A stretch of 64,000 bases of DNA from Lepidurus packardi (Eukaryota; Arthropoda; Branchiopoda; Notostraca; Triopsidae). The position numbers and the translations under genes were made by a program. The stretch is from the NCBI GenBank assembly GCA_023053545.1, contig JAKZAN010000005.1, forward strand, positions 7,006,001 to 7,070,000, in the 5' to 3' direction. Below are positions 12,197 through 25,400 of the stretch, one piece after another. The notes below the pieces were generated by a model. The model was not told the origin of the DNA and did no database searches. It saw nothing but the letters and a program-made list of their open reading frames with translations. Position 1 is the stretch's first letter, and each line of letters opens with the position of its first letter.

Positions 12197-12320
12197 TACC
12201 GAGCAAACTACAGAGGTCTAATTAAGCCTCGTAGGCTGGTTTACATTCATTAATGGTATATCTTCATTGAAGGGAAATCAGCCTCGAGAGGGTTAATTAG
12301 ACCTCTGGTTTGCTCCGTAT
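12197..12320. mobile_element. Small foldback MITE
   Basis: An imperfect inverted repeat. The left arm GAGCAAACTACAGAGGTCTA..TAAGCCTCG..GCTG is matched on the other strand by the right arm ending CAGACCTC-like..GGTTTGCTCC. Arms are about 38 nt around a loop of about 45 nt. It contains no gene. Confidence 0.65.
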
Positions 12321-12344
12321 ACATTTTTTTGCTCACTGTAGTAC

Positions 12345-12650
12345 AATTGCGGACTTGCTAACCGCTAGATGGGACTTTGCAACTTGACCAATCACATTCC
12401 TTTTCGTTGTTTAGACCAATCCTGTCGTTTCTAGCCTACTACTAAGCTTACCTAGGGAAATAACTTCTAAACTCCCCAGTCAATTAAATGAGCAGGCTAT
12501 TTAATTGACTGGGGAATTTATGAGGGATATGGTGTTGGGAACCCTACCTAAGCGTAGAAGTATTGGCTTTAAATGAGAGGATTGGTCTAAACAAAGGATG
12601 AATAATGTGATTGGTCAATTTGCAAAGTCCGTACGGACGTGTAGCTATCA
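12345..12650. mobile_element. Long imperfect hairpin MITE, copy 1
   Basis: The two halves are reverse complements of each other. The left half has ACTTTGCAACTTGACCAATC and GTTTAGACCAATCCT. The right half, read backwards, has ACTTTGCAAATTGACCAATC and GTTTAGACCAATCCTC. The centre is the near-palindrome CCCCAGTCAATTAAAT..ATTTAATTGACTGGGG. A second copy sits in the TOP3A intron at about 41940-42215 with the same internal order of words. Confidence 0.75.
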
Positions 12651-13036
12651 GTAAGTTCGCTTCGGGTAAAGTTATTTTGGATTCCCTTTGCAGACACCGT
12701 TAAAGTCTTGCGTTGTTCTTTACTTTAATTATATCCAATTGCCTTTAAATTATAGCTTTGCATTTTATACCCCAATTAACCTACGTATACTTCTTCACAA
12801 AAGAAATACCTTTCAATAATTAATGTTTAAATTGTAATGGTCTAGTTTAACATTGAAACAGTGTACGTTGTATGTGAAGACCACTGTATTCAGAGTGCAG
12901 TATAGAATAATCCAATTATAGGGCGTGACCAAACCTCAAACCTAAACCTATTAAAAAGCAACTAATTACACATCTTGACCAAACATACGTTATAGATACT
13001 ATTACCATTTCTCACCTGGAGACGGGACAGACCACA
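12651..13036. other. 3' flank of EFL1
   Basis: AT-rich spacer between the MITE and the EFL1 stop codon. It probably holds the EFL1 3' untranslated region on the - strand. No other feature seen. Confidence 0.4.
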
Positions 13037-16000
13037 TTACTTCTTTCGCGATATTGTACGCTGTTTCTCCGCAAACTCGACCACTTTTTCATGTACTGGC
13101 AATCCTTTACGACGCCGTACAGCATTCATATATTTCTGACCACGGTTTTCCGTATCTGCCTTATCCCCGAAATGGGCAATTTCTTCCTCGGTGGTCGGGA
13201 CCCAAAAAGGATCTTCATTAATCACCTGTTCAACCAAGTCCAAACCATCAGCATTAGTATGAGTTGTTTCAAACGGGACGAAAAGCAAATAGAACAAACC
13301 CAAACCGAGAATTATCTTTTTCCGACTACCTTTCCCCCTATTTCAACACTGTCCAAATACCTACCGAAAGAAGACTGTAATTCAACTAACGGCACTCGAG
13401 CCAGCTCCGAGAGCCCGTCATTTCGATAGGCTATAAGGAGCCAAAATTGGAGCGAAAAGGTATATACTTTCTGAACTGTGTCACTGTCCTAAGTTCATAC
13501 AATCTGTGAAAATTTGGGATGGGACTCATCTCGTTTACTTGCAGTTAAAACCTTCAAATTCACTTTAGTGTCTTTCCACTTGGACTGGAAACTAGACAGA
13601 ACCTCGTTTCTTCCCTAATAATGGTGGAGAGCTTCGGCGCCATCCTGGAGTCAAATAGGCGCCACTCCGTCGAAAAGACGTCAAGCACCTTTTTGACAAC
13701 TTCGCATTTGCACTTGAATTCGCCTAAGGTCCACTAAGCCTCTCTTTCCCAATTTTTCTGTCATTATTAAAGACTACCTCTCGTCCAGTAACAGTGTGAA
13801 AATACACAGGTATTAAAATGTTCCTTTGTTGGGTCGATTTACAAAATAGCTTTTTACTTTAATATTGCTCAAGAGAGCGGTCTTCGGGCTTAGCAGTGAA
13901 GTCCATGAATGGGAAGTTAGATAGATGGCTACTTTTAAGGAAAACAGGACCTTTTTTACTGTGAACAGGACTACGAATTATATGCAAACGAGTTTGCCTA
14001 CAACGAACTTGACTAATTCTCTCGCTGGCTCTCTCTCTCTCGTTCTGCTTGTCGGACTGATAATAATGGCATGTGCCTTCCAACTTTGCTTTGTTTGGTT
14101 GCTGTAAAGAAATATAATATCTACGCCTAAACTCATTGTATGAGTTCCGAGCAAAACCTTTGTAAATGGCCCATATCGCTTTGGTAGACTCCCATCTCCC
14201 TTTCTCACGTGCTAGAACTCGAGAGGGTTTCGAAGAACTCCTCATTTGCATATCCAACCCACACATCTTGTTAATCAGAAAACAAATCCTTCTTCGTCAG
14301 GATGAACATCCATAACGTAATACGACCTTTCTGGACTCCACTTGTTCTTGCGTCGAAGCAAATATTTCTATGGATTGCTTGCCTGAGATAAACCACATCC
14401 ATCAGAGCTACTGCAACTTTAGTTTTAAAACTTCATTGTAGACCAGCCCAAAACCTCATTTGCATACAACCTCATGTCTACCTAGAGCACAGTAACTGGT
14501 ATGAATGGCTTTGGCCAACGTGTCAGTAAAGCAAGCAGGCTGCCGCTAAACATAAAAGTAAAAAATAATAATAATAATAACAACAAAAAAAGGAAGAAAG
14601 AAGTTTTGATTAGCTAGACCACACCCAGCATTGTGTTATCCTTAACTGACATCTCATTAACGAGAGGCGCATCAGTATACCATTAGAAGGTGGAGAGGAT
14701 CTGGGAAAATTTGACATGGATATTTGAAATTATCTGGATATAATTGATGGGTCCGTTTTGCGCAAGAGTTACTCAAGTCGCAAAGCCGTAAACGCCTTTC
14801 ATTAACGAAGCGTATTTATGGGATGATGAAGCTATTTTGTTCTGGCTTACGCTAGAGCCAAGCCAATCTTATACCTACCTATAAAAACAGAAGTTCCACA
14901 AAAAGACGGGGAAAAGAAAAAACGGTCGTGAATGGATGAATGAAGCCGAAAAGCCCCACCCATTTTGCCGCTGAGAAAGGCAATTTTATGAATGAACCCC
15001 CTGCTCTGTCCTTGTAAGGCTTGTGGATACGAAATACGACTTGACTTACAGCACACGACTTGGAATTTGCAGCACACAAATGGACAAAAAGGTAGGAAGA
15101 AAAGAAAAAAACAAGAGCTAGTCATTCGGGGGCAGCTACCTTCGTCCTATAACTTGTATACCTGCGTACCTGTTTCGGCCTTATTAGCATACTCTTTAGT
15201 TTCCGATCCTGGAGAGTACTTTAGATAATAAATGTCAATATTTCACCACAATAATTGAGAAACAGGGAACGATTGACTTGTTTTTCTTTCCCAAAACATC
15301 CATTCGCCATCCCTATGACATCTGACAAATACTTGAGTGTTTGGCATAGTAACAGCCCCAAAGTTTAAGAAACTTTGATTCTAAAGATTAAAAAAGGGTT
15401 TCCTATAGAAGATTAAGGAGCTCGTGCAGCCTAAACCTGTCAGAAAAGCTAATATAGATACAAGCTAGTTTTTTTTAACATATGACGGAACTCCCTCAAA
15501 ACTTCCTTCATATATAACGTAATAATAAGCTAAAGCCCACATGCCCTTATTTGCATGTGTGACTTGGGAATGGATGCTGGGGAGAAAGCGTTGATTCATT
15601 CATTCATTCAATGCACACAAGGCAAAGGAGTGGCATTTAAATAATACCACCACGCAGCTATTTATGATAAGAATACTAACGCGGCATGTCTCTTGTCTTC
15701 TCAGTTAGGTCCCAGAGGCCAAACAACTTCAGGGGAGAAAAAAAAGAACAACAACCAAAAAACGCTCTAAGGTGTGATTACGAAGGAACGTTTCTGTCCC
15801 AGTCATCTTCAACACTTTGATTTCGATAAAAAAAGGGCTAGGGCTATTGAAGAATCCTTCCTTCACAAACACACCTGTGTTTCCTCACTTACAAACCCCC
15901 GTACGGTGCCTATTATCGTTCCTATTGTCCTTCTTACATGTGTTCGAAATTTGAAAGGCAAAATAAGACATTTTGCAGCGGCGGGGGCCTCAAGATGACC

Positions 16001-16433
16001 ACATAGATTTAGATGTGTCTCTTGGTTCTTCCTATGATAACTTGATCATCTCCAAGGCCCCCCAAGGAACTTCTAACTGTAAGCTATTTTCTTCCTGAGG
16101 AAGTTGAAACGCCGTGCGAGCACCTGGTAGTATGCAAATGGAGGCTTCTTTGACCCTCGCTGGTGTGAGGTCACCTTTGTCATCTTCATTTGCACATGCT
16201 GACAAAGGTGTGGGCTCTCTCCCTCTCTCTTCTCTTTTCCCTTTAACTCTGCCCTGTGTGTCCGTGTGTGTGTCCAGCAAGCAAACCAGACCAGGTGTCC
16301 ATAATGTGCAATCACCATACACACAACACACCTGATCGTCTCAAAAACCTTCAGAAAAGCTTCTAAACCGAGCCCCTTACCTAAACAGAAACAGAAAAAA
16401 ATTATTCATAAACCCACGCAAGAAAACTTCTTT

Positions 16434-16464
<31 letters not shown>

Positions 16465-19400
16465 TCATACCTCCCAATGACTGAAGACGAGCTGCGGACT
16501 GGCCAAGCCTGAGGTTTGCTTACGGATTTCGTTAGCAAAATCGAAGGATTCCACTACAGGTAACACGGCCGTTACCGAAAACGTCGCCGAGCCTTCCTGC
16601 ATATCTCCCGCCAAGACTTGTCCATGTCTTTTGCCCAAAACCGCGTACATTTTCCCTAAAAAAAAAAAGAAATGGGGGGAAATAATGAGCGAAGAACATA
16701 AAAATTAGTGACGAGTCTAGGCGACTTGTACGATTTACAAACTAAAATTAAAACTACACTCAATTTTCTTAAAAGGAAAGGAGGGAGCCTGTGATAATTA
16801 AGACTATTTTCATCCCCTCAAGGAGGAACATGCATTTATGACAGGACCCAAATGTGCGAGACTTCTAGGACATGTTGGCACCATTAGAGCATCAGACGGT
16901 AGTAATCCACATAAGACGTAGCAAGAAAGATAGCCCACTTTCGTTTCTGCAAGTTTATTACAGGTGTTAACGAGTCTGGAGCTTCTAACTCTACCAACGA
17001 AAAATACGAGCAAACGAGCACCTAACGAGGGTCTTGGACCGGGCCGGCCTGGGCCTGGAGAGCAGAGCGTTATTTAGTTGGGAAGCGAAGTAAAGCCCCA
17101 ACGAGACAGACTGTCGCCCTCATGTTAATGCGATTGTTTCGTGATTTGCCTTGCTAGAAAAGTGGTTCCCAAACAAATAACAAGTTCTGTCTTAAACCCG
17201 TGGCGCCAACCATTAAGTACCTAGGAGCTTTGGCATGGCTTGTGCCACCTCATTTGTCTCTACTCTTTCGCCTTCCACCAAAAACTTGTGAACACGATCA
17301 TTAAAATCCCTACACATAAAAAATAAAAAAAAACATAGAAAATAGCCCTTCTACGTCTCGGGTCGCTGGTCGCCAAACCACAGACGCAAATGCTAATACG
17401 TATCACCAAAAAGACCAACATGGCAAATTATTTAGCTTTTGAACCTGCAACCAAAAAAAACATTTAGACAACAAAAAAATTATCATACGAATCTAAAAAG
17501 ACTGCCAGTAGCCCTAGAAATGACATTAGGAAGCAGGAAACAGCGAAAGAGCATTAGCGACCAATTCAGCTACTCCTTTTTAGTACATAAAATGTCCTCA
17601 GATTTTTTTAGACGCTGAGATTAGCTACACAGGAGTTGGCAGAGAGTGGGGACAAGCTAACAACTAACAACTTGGACATCTTGGTGCCATTTTGGGTGGT
17701 GAGAGTCTCGGCGCCACATATTTCAAGAGTGTGAAGTCGTCCCAAACTTTTCCTAAAGTACAAGAGCAATCTGTTCTATTCTATTCTCTTCGTCCCAGCT
17801 TCCCTTCTACTCGATAGTGGACCCCATACAGAACAGAAGCTGAGAAAGGGGGGTATAGGCTATATATCTCTTGATTGTTATCAGGCGGAAAAGGCACGTG
17901 CCACGCACCAAATCCAAAGCTTCCAATAATGCTCTAAAACCAAAAAGGCTCTAGAGGAATACAGATTGGAATACAAGGCCCATGGGCCAGAAAGGGGAGG
18001 GAGGACACCCCCCCCTCCCTTTTTGTTACAGTGCAATGAGATTCCAATCTTGCACTTAACCAGTTTAGACTTGCTTACCCTAATTTGGCGTGATCCTTGT
18101 TAGACTCCTTAATGAGGAGCAAAATGGTGTCCGTGTTGACAACCTCAGAAACCAGACGTCATTTTCTTCTCAAAACACCCATTTTCCATTTCACAGAATC
18201 CAGAATCTCAATTTCCCCATAATAAAAGAGAGAAAAATAAAGATTCTTTAAAAAGCCTGATATAAATCATAGAAAATTTCCACAAGGAACTCATTCCAGG
18301 AGCGCGAGTTCTGGGCATTTTTCCTTGGCAGGTTTTTTAAGTTTTTCTTGATTTATGGCGTTGCTTTTTTGGGCAGTAGATATATAAACTGTACCCCAAA
18401 AAACTGTCTATGGCTAAAGTTCGTTCTTCATCAGTTCTGAGCAGCAGGTCAGTGCACATTCTTATTGCTCCATGGCCCGCGCCATGGCATAAACGGCAAA
18501 CGGGCAACGGCACAGTGCAAATCCTCCTCAGGTGTTAAAATATAAGGTAAAAGGCCGTTTGGGTTTTAGGTTTATGCTCGGGCCGGAAATGGTCACAACG
18601 TCAAATGAGAACTGACCGGAAGTGGGCAACGGGCGTCCGCGAAAGGCAGTACGAGCTTGGAGCTTCCAGGCAACAACTCCCAAGACTCTTGGAAAAAGTC
18701 ATTAAGCTTTTCTCTGTGCGTTTTTCATACGCTGGCTTTTATAAGAAATTAGTGTCACACAGCTCCCTTACAACCCCCAATTCCGTAGCTCATAAAAAGC
18801 TCCTAAAGAAATACTGAGGGAGCTAAACTTGTATATAATATACTCCCTACTCCGTCGACAAGGTCGTAAATTGGTCCCCTTGACTTCAGGTTACTATTTT
18901 CTTTCTTTTTTCAAAAGTTTTGGCGGGAAAAACTTTTAAGGACCAAGGGAGAGCATTAAGGTAAGGTAATTAGTTCCGTGTGAGTGCGTGTGCAAGGAAG
19001 CGTATCGCGCGGTATCCCAATGTCGATCTCACGCTCAGTTGAACGGAAAACAAGCAGCCGTACCCATACATCCATCCCCCTATACCCCTCATCGTCCATG
19101 TATGGAAGCACGATCCACGGGTAACAGTAATAATAGCCATAATTTCGATACGAGATTATACAACAAAAGAATTCCAAAAATGAGTGGCCTAATTGATCAT
19201 TTCAGAGGGTCCTCCATGTTTTTCGCCCAACTGCAACAAGTACAACGTTCGTATTTGTATTCGTATGTTCCTTGAAGAAAAAACAAAATAAATCTGACAT
19301 TCTTCACCCAAAAAAAAGATAATTGCATAATAAGAAATAAAATGGATTTTCCTCCCTTTTAACGGTATAGGAAGGCAACATTCATACTCATGAATAATAA

Positions 19401-22400
19401 ATATTTGGGTCAATTTCACCTTCATAATAATTTACGGAGGAGCAAAAACTGCCATTTGTTTCACATTCCAGCCCGGTTAACTGAAGAAAGAGGCAGGGCA
19501 ACTATTCCTAATGCCAGGCCGAGGTGATTAGGAGCAAAACTACGAGGGCTAAGTACTAACGACTGTGAGCCTTGTCAAATTGCATGATGAATTCGAGAAA
19601 TGAGCCAGTTTTTGTTAACCAAGATCTGAACCCACAATTCTTTCCTCGGCCATTAAGACCACAATAATGAATGCTCGCAACTCCAACGAGTCCACGTCAT
19701 AAGTCGCACGTAAGGCAAAAAGCAAAAAGGCAGCATGCGCTGACGATCATAACGATAACGACTTAAGGGAGCCACAGCCAACAAATAAAAAACGTCCCAC
19801 ACGAAATTCACGCCAAACTACAACGTCCGGTTACAACGTAAGATGCATCGTGATGGAATGTCCTCCCTATCTCAACTTCGTGGCCTCTATAGTTTTACCT
19901 ATTTTTTTGTTTTTCTCCCTCCTAATTTTTATTACCCTCCCCTTTTCTGCGTGCCCTGGAATCTTGAACGAGTTTGCTTTATACTAAACAGAGTTGTACG
20001 GGGACGGAACAGTTATTGCGATGCTATTTAAACTTGCTTGAACTTTTAACTTCATGCTTTGACAATAAATCCCCCCTTCTTCTTCACGCAAGCTTTGTAT
20101 AGCCAACGCAAGCTCTGAGCAGTGCCCGTGACTTCAAAAAAGTCTACGGCCCCCAAAAACAGGTTTTAATTCACCTGTTGGATTTTTATAGACCTCAAAA
20201 CTGGCGCTGCAGAGTTAAAAATATAATTGCGCTTTATGCTGTCTGCAGTTTCGGTTTTGCGTCTAGCGTGCAAGCTTTTTATGAATGAAACTCTCCATAG
20301 TGCCAGCAGCTCCGTTTAATGCAAGGAAAACGAAAGAAAGGAGACGGTAAACGTGAATGTTTACTTCATCAAACGGACAAAATGGCAACGGATTTATTTT
20401 AAAGCCTCTTTGGGAACTGGAACTGAAGTCGCAGAAATCGTCGAAAGATGCTCAAATCCTCATCCTTGCATCGTTACTTACTGGCCTGTAATTTTGTTTT
20501 TATTTTTTGGGGGGTGCAGGTCGTGTATTAGGAGAATGTGTTATGTATGTGAGTATCACTACTTCGGTGGAAACCTGTCTAAAGCCATCCCATGTTGCCT
20601 GACCCTGGTGGTGGTACATACACCTTCTACCTGGCAGCAACAAGTCCAAATGGTGTGGTGTGGGTGCTCTCCTGCTTCTTTTCTTCTTCAGGTGCTGCTG
20701 GGAAAGCAGCTTGGTAGGCGGAGGTCGGGGGGTTGGGTCGGTTGTAGTGGGAAATCGCCCCGTCATTCATGAAACGCACAGGACTTAACTCCCTCTCCTC
20801 TTTTTCTGCTTCAAGGGCCCTTTTGCTTGGCATAAGGTAAAGCAAAGGGAGTTTTTGGGACTGGGAGTTTTGAAGGGACCCTTATAAAGGACTCCCGGTC
20901 TCACGGCGTCACAATCAGTGCAACCGAACCAGAGCTAGGCTACGCACAGTCCCTCCAAACTTTTGTGTCACGGAAACATTTCGGCAAAAATTGTGCTCAG
21001 CTGATTTGATTCAAACAGACAGAAGTCTTTGAAACATTCTCAAAGCCCCAGTTAATTAAACGCTATTAACACCAGTTTTTGTATAACGTTTGACTCCTTG
21101 CACGTTCGAGTGACTTTATGCGAACGATTTTACTTGCGAAAGGACCCCAGCGCCTTACAGCGGGTGACTCAAACGCGCGAATCGCGCACAGAACACGTGC
21201 TTCCACCTCTAGATACGTTAGCGTCCCTTAAGATCGTTTCTGAAGAGCGAATTTTGAGTCCTGATCAGCTCATCGGATCGTTCAAAGCGAACGACAAAGT
21301 AGCCAAACGATTTGGGTTTTCTGTAAACCATGTGCGAGAACTGTAACGAGATTGGCGCTCGATTAAGTGGTCAACTTCCGCCCTGTCTTCGTCCGCAGCA
21401 GGTTAACCCAGCTTCCAGAAACTCAGCCAGCTTACGACCCCTATCAGCCATGATCTACGAGAGCAGCATACAAAGTACCTCTTGTCGCAATATCTTCTCG
21501 ACGAGCAACAAGAAATCTGCAGACTACGCAACGAATAACAGACGACCGCTCTGGCTCGCGGCTGGGCTTCTCGCTATCATATTTTCCATCATCCCGACTA
21601 CTTTCGCAACCAGATTGCCCTTAGAATTTGTTGAACACGAGCCTCACACACCTACGGACCCAGCCTTTCGAGTCTTCTACCAAACCGGGGTAAGCGCCTC
21701 AACTTGATGAAATGCTTTCATTTTTCCTCTTTTTCCCTCTTGTCCCCTTTCAGAGAAATAAGCCGAAAGTTAGTTTGTGCCGAAATTTGTTTTGTATTTT
21801 GTGTGCGGAAGTAGGTTTGGGCAAAAATTGCCAAGACTCAGTGAGTAAAAGGGCTTTTCAAATGTATACGCACCACGATGGTGAATATACTTTTACTTTG
21901 CCAAGGGCTCCCATTTCGAAACATTATTCCGTAAAAATTTTTTTTTTTAAATAATTGCTCATGTTCTTGGATGACTTCCCTCCCCAATGGTGTGAATTAT
22001 GCATCCCTCCCTTGGAGCTGGCAGAGAGTACCAGCAGTTTCTACGTTGGTTTTGTAAAATCTGGTTGAAGACAACACAACACGGAAAAGGGGTTTTGCTT
22101 TTCAAAGAGTCAAATAAGAAGTTAGTGGTAAACACGCAGGTGCGTGGCTTCCTGTATATACGTGGTTTTGGGGGTTTCTATGCAGGCAACGCTCAGGTTC
22201 TTTGGCTCCGTGCTCCGGGGCCCTCTGACCTATACGGCCTCTCGGAGCGCTCACCTGGAGAGTTGAGCGTCTTCTTTAAACTCAAAATGCTGCGTTGAGA
22301 ATTAAAACTTTAAGCCCCTGTTGCAAGCTAGGGTCATTACCAACGGAGTAAGAAGAAAACAGACCAGAGTGTTTCGTCACAGGGGACAATGCTTCCCGTC

Positions 22401-25400
22401 CAACGAGAACACAACGAACCGTGTAACGTCACATCTCGTGGCTAATACAATTAAGACGATCTAAATGCAGCCCTTCACGCTCTACAACAGCTTATTATCT
22501 CTTTCCAAGTCCAGCTTCATTAAGGCTTAACATTTTTTTCGTTTTAAAAAATCAAAAAGCAAAACCACTTGGGAACTCCTTTAACTTTTGAAAACAACCC
22601 CACGGTTTACTAAATATTCCATGACCAGGTGTAAATAATATATACGAATCCTTTTACTTGAAAAAAGGTTCTAAAAACGTTTCTTTCAGCTCTATTGACG
22701 TTTTCTTCGCGTCCATTGGATCTGCGCGCGAACTTAATTGCCGCTTATCCGCTATGGCGCTGATGTCGTTCCGTACGTATCTCGGAAACTATGCAACTCA
22801 GAATGATGATTTTTTATACGCGAGATTCACGCAACAAGGGCAGTCATTGCCAAGGCTCAAAATTCAGAAATAAATAACGAAGTTCTTGAAGTTCAGAAAT
22901 AAATTGACGCGGATCTCTCTGGGCTTTACGAGTGTAGGAAAATGCATTATGAGACAGGTCACATATCTCCTTTGCACTGATTTGGACCAGCATTATCCCC
23001 CTAATCGTTCTTCTCCCGTTTTCACCCTCGCACCGCAAGTCTATAGAAGCAAATCTCATGAGAAGGTGCCTACAGCACTAGCACCCTCAAACCACGTAGC
23101 CCAGGTGAGTCAAGCAAAGAGCAACAGATGGGCAGCAGCCCTATGACTCGGGAGAAGAAAAGGCAAGGCAGTCGGAAGATTTTCTTATCAAACTAACGGC
23201 CTTGCCCATAATAAACGCTACGGAGGGTGCAATTTCATGAAACGGTCCATCTTAAGCTTTTCATCCTTTCCCCCGACCAGTGGCTTCCACAATCCTCCTT
23301 CGGGGTAAAAAAAAAAGTACAAACAGGAGCTAAAGCCAACACTTGAAGCTTGTCACGAACACCAAGGACGAAAGGGCTAAAAAATTAGCCTTTCCACAGG
23401 GCGCCAAACAGGTGTTTTACATCGTGCATTTGAATCTCCAGCAGCTACATTTCCACAAAAAACAAACTTAATATCTCAAGAAACAAATTCCTGGCCCGTT
23501 TGAAACATTGTTTGAGACATTGTTGAAGAAACGCAGTTATCAAAGAATACTTTTATATATTTTCCTTTTTTTATTTTATTTTTTACTTTTTCTTTTCGAG
23601 TTCTCGAGTTTTCGAGCCTTCTAGCTCTGCTACGAAAGCCTTAAAAACACCGAGACAATTGCCTGATTTGACGCGGCAACAATAGCGACACTTCCGGTCT
23701 CTTCGTTCTTTCTTTTGAGCGATTCAAAACGTTTAGTTTTCCTGGTCTTACTATCCATATCATAAAAAGAATACTTCCTTACAATCTCCAAAACGAAAGG
23801 ATTCAAATCGGACTATTATACAACTAATTTCGTCACGTGACCTGACCCCAACATCTAAGCATCTATACAGCTTCGTTAGATGTCCTTTTTGCCCTTTGAA
23901 AAAGATGTGAAAAAGACCCCCGTAAGGTGCGCCATACAGCTCAGCCTCTCTATTGTATTCCCTGAATGGGTCAAGTAAAAAGGTGACAATGGACCAAAAG
24001 GATCCACAGTTACATTTTTCTCACCCTGCCCAACACTTTCTTTCGTCTTGTTTCCCTGCAAAAACTCCACATGGGGTTATTTGGTTTGGTCTACGGTTTT
24101 TCAGCCGTTTTCACCCTAAGAAAAAAGGGAAAATGGATCTTTCTTTCACCGAAACCAAACATGAATGACAACTTGATTGAAAAGTGAATAGCAAGGTAAT
24201 TGACAGTGGTGGCGCGCCCAGCGGTGATCCTCGTAAGCAGGGTTGTTCATTGAGATCAAGAAGCGTGGGAATTTTGCACAACGCTGAAAAATGGGGTGGA
24301 GCTTATCTTCAATGGATTTGGTCGTGAGCTAAGCTGCGAGCACCTGCCTCGTAATCTTTTTTAAAATAAAAAGAATCCACACAACCAACAACTTTCACCT
24401 CACGATTTTCCCGCCAAAACTTCCCCGCCACTGTGACGTCATCTTTACACTTTACTCACAACCCGTTCCAACTCCTTTACTACCAATTGTCCAGTCTCAG
24501 ACAGCGAACCTTCTAAATGCTTTAAAAAACGTAAAAAATGACGAACGCGCATAAAGTTTCGAATTTATTTATTTGTATAATTTATATATTTATTTATATA
24601 ACTTTCGAATTTAAGTTTTGAAAAATTCCGTATTTCAAATTTTCGAATTTCAGTTTTCATTTTTAAGTTTCGAAAAGTTCAAACGGCTAAAATTTTCTAC
24701 ACATATAGCTCGGAGAAGGTCGCTTTCTTTCCGTTTCTCATTAAGGAACGCTAAAAAAAACGTCTCTCCGGAAAAGGCGATAAGGGCATAGGCAACGAAC
24801 GTTTCCACTCAAGGATTGCGTCCCAAAACCAGAAACATCCCAAGAATCGTGACGTCAAAAACGTTACCGTAGTTGCGCCCGCGCCCTGACCTCTTGACAC
24901 CCTGATGGCTAAGAACGACTTGGCATTTCCGGTCTCTTGGAAGCTTCCACAACATTCGTGTCCCCGAAAAAAGGGGGGGAAATATAAAAAAATTACATTA
25001 TTCACTCAACGAGGTTTGCGGCGAAGAGATTGCTTCCAAAACTGCCGAGTAGTAAACTTCCACGAGGTCAAGACAAAGGTCAGCTGCCAAGGGCCCCCAA
25101 CTGTCTTGACCCTGTCATGATTTACGTTTACGTACCGGTCCCTAGCAGGTGTTTAGATCATTTTCGTGTTTCCGCGCGACCAGCCAACAAGTCTCAAGAC
25201 CAGTAGCCAAGGCCTGCAGTAGTGGTAGTTAGCACACACAACACTAGACCTCTCATTTCTGGAAAACCTGCTCTGCTCCACGTCCATCCCCTTTTTTCCT
25301 TTTAATGACTCGTAAAATTTATAAGAACTTTTTCAAGGGACCTTTTTGGCCCATTTGCTTTGCTTTTTAACTTTACGTCATAGAGCCTTTTATGTCTTTC

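Larger units (their letters stand above)
13226..16470 (-). other. EFL1 intron 8 (3.2 kb): octamer sites, no gene recognised
   Basis: No protein-coding signal I can defend; the open frame at 13859-14266 on the - strand has no recognisable content and is overlapped by equally long frames. Simple sequence is present: TCTC repeats at about 14030, TAATAATAA at about 14565, and TTCA repeats at about 15596. Four exact octamers lie in it (separate entry). Confidence 0.5.

Noticed and set aside
13859-14266. A - strand frame of 135 codons in EFL1 intron 8
   Set aside because: No recognisable motif, composition driven by a TCTC repeat, and overlapping frames of similar size on both strands.
20353-20845. 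Overlapping frames of 70-140 codons upstream of nested gene 1
   Set aside because: They compete on both strands, contain low-complexity proline or glycine runs, and lie upstream of the inferred transcription start.
21118-21346. Upstream ATG and short frame in the leader of nested gene 1
   Set aside because: It does not continue into the signal-peptide exon in frame; at most an upstream ORF of the leader.
24550-24680. AT-rich tract with repeated TTCGAA words
   Set aside because: It could be mistaken for heat-shock elements, but spacing is irregular and the tract is low-complexity; no support for a regulatory call.
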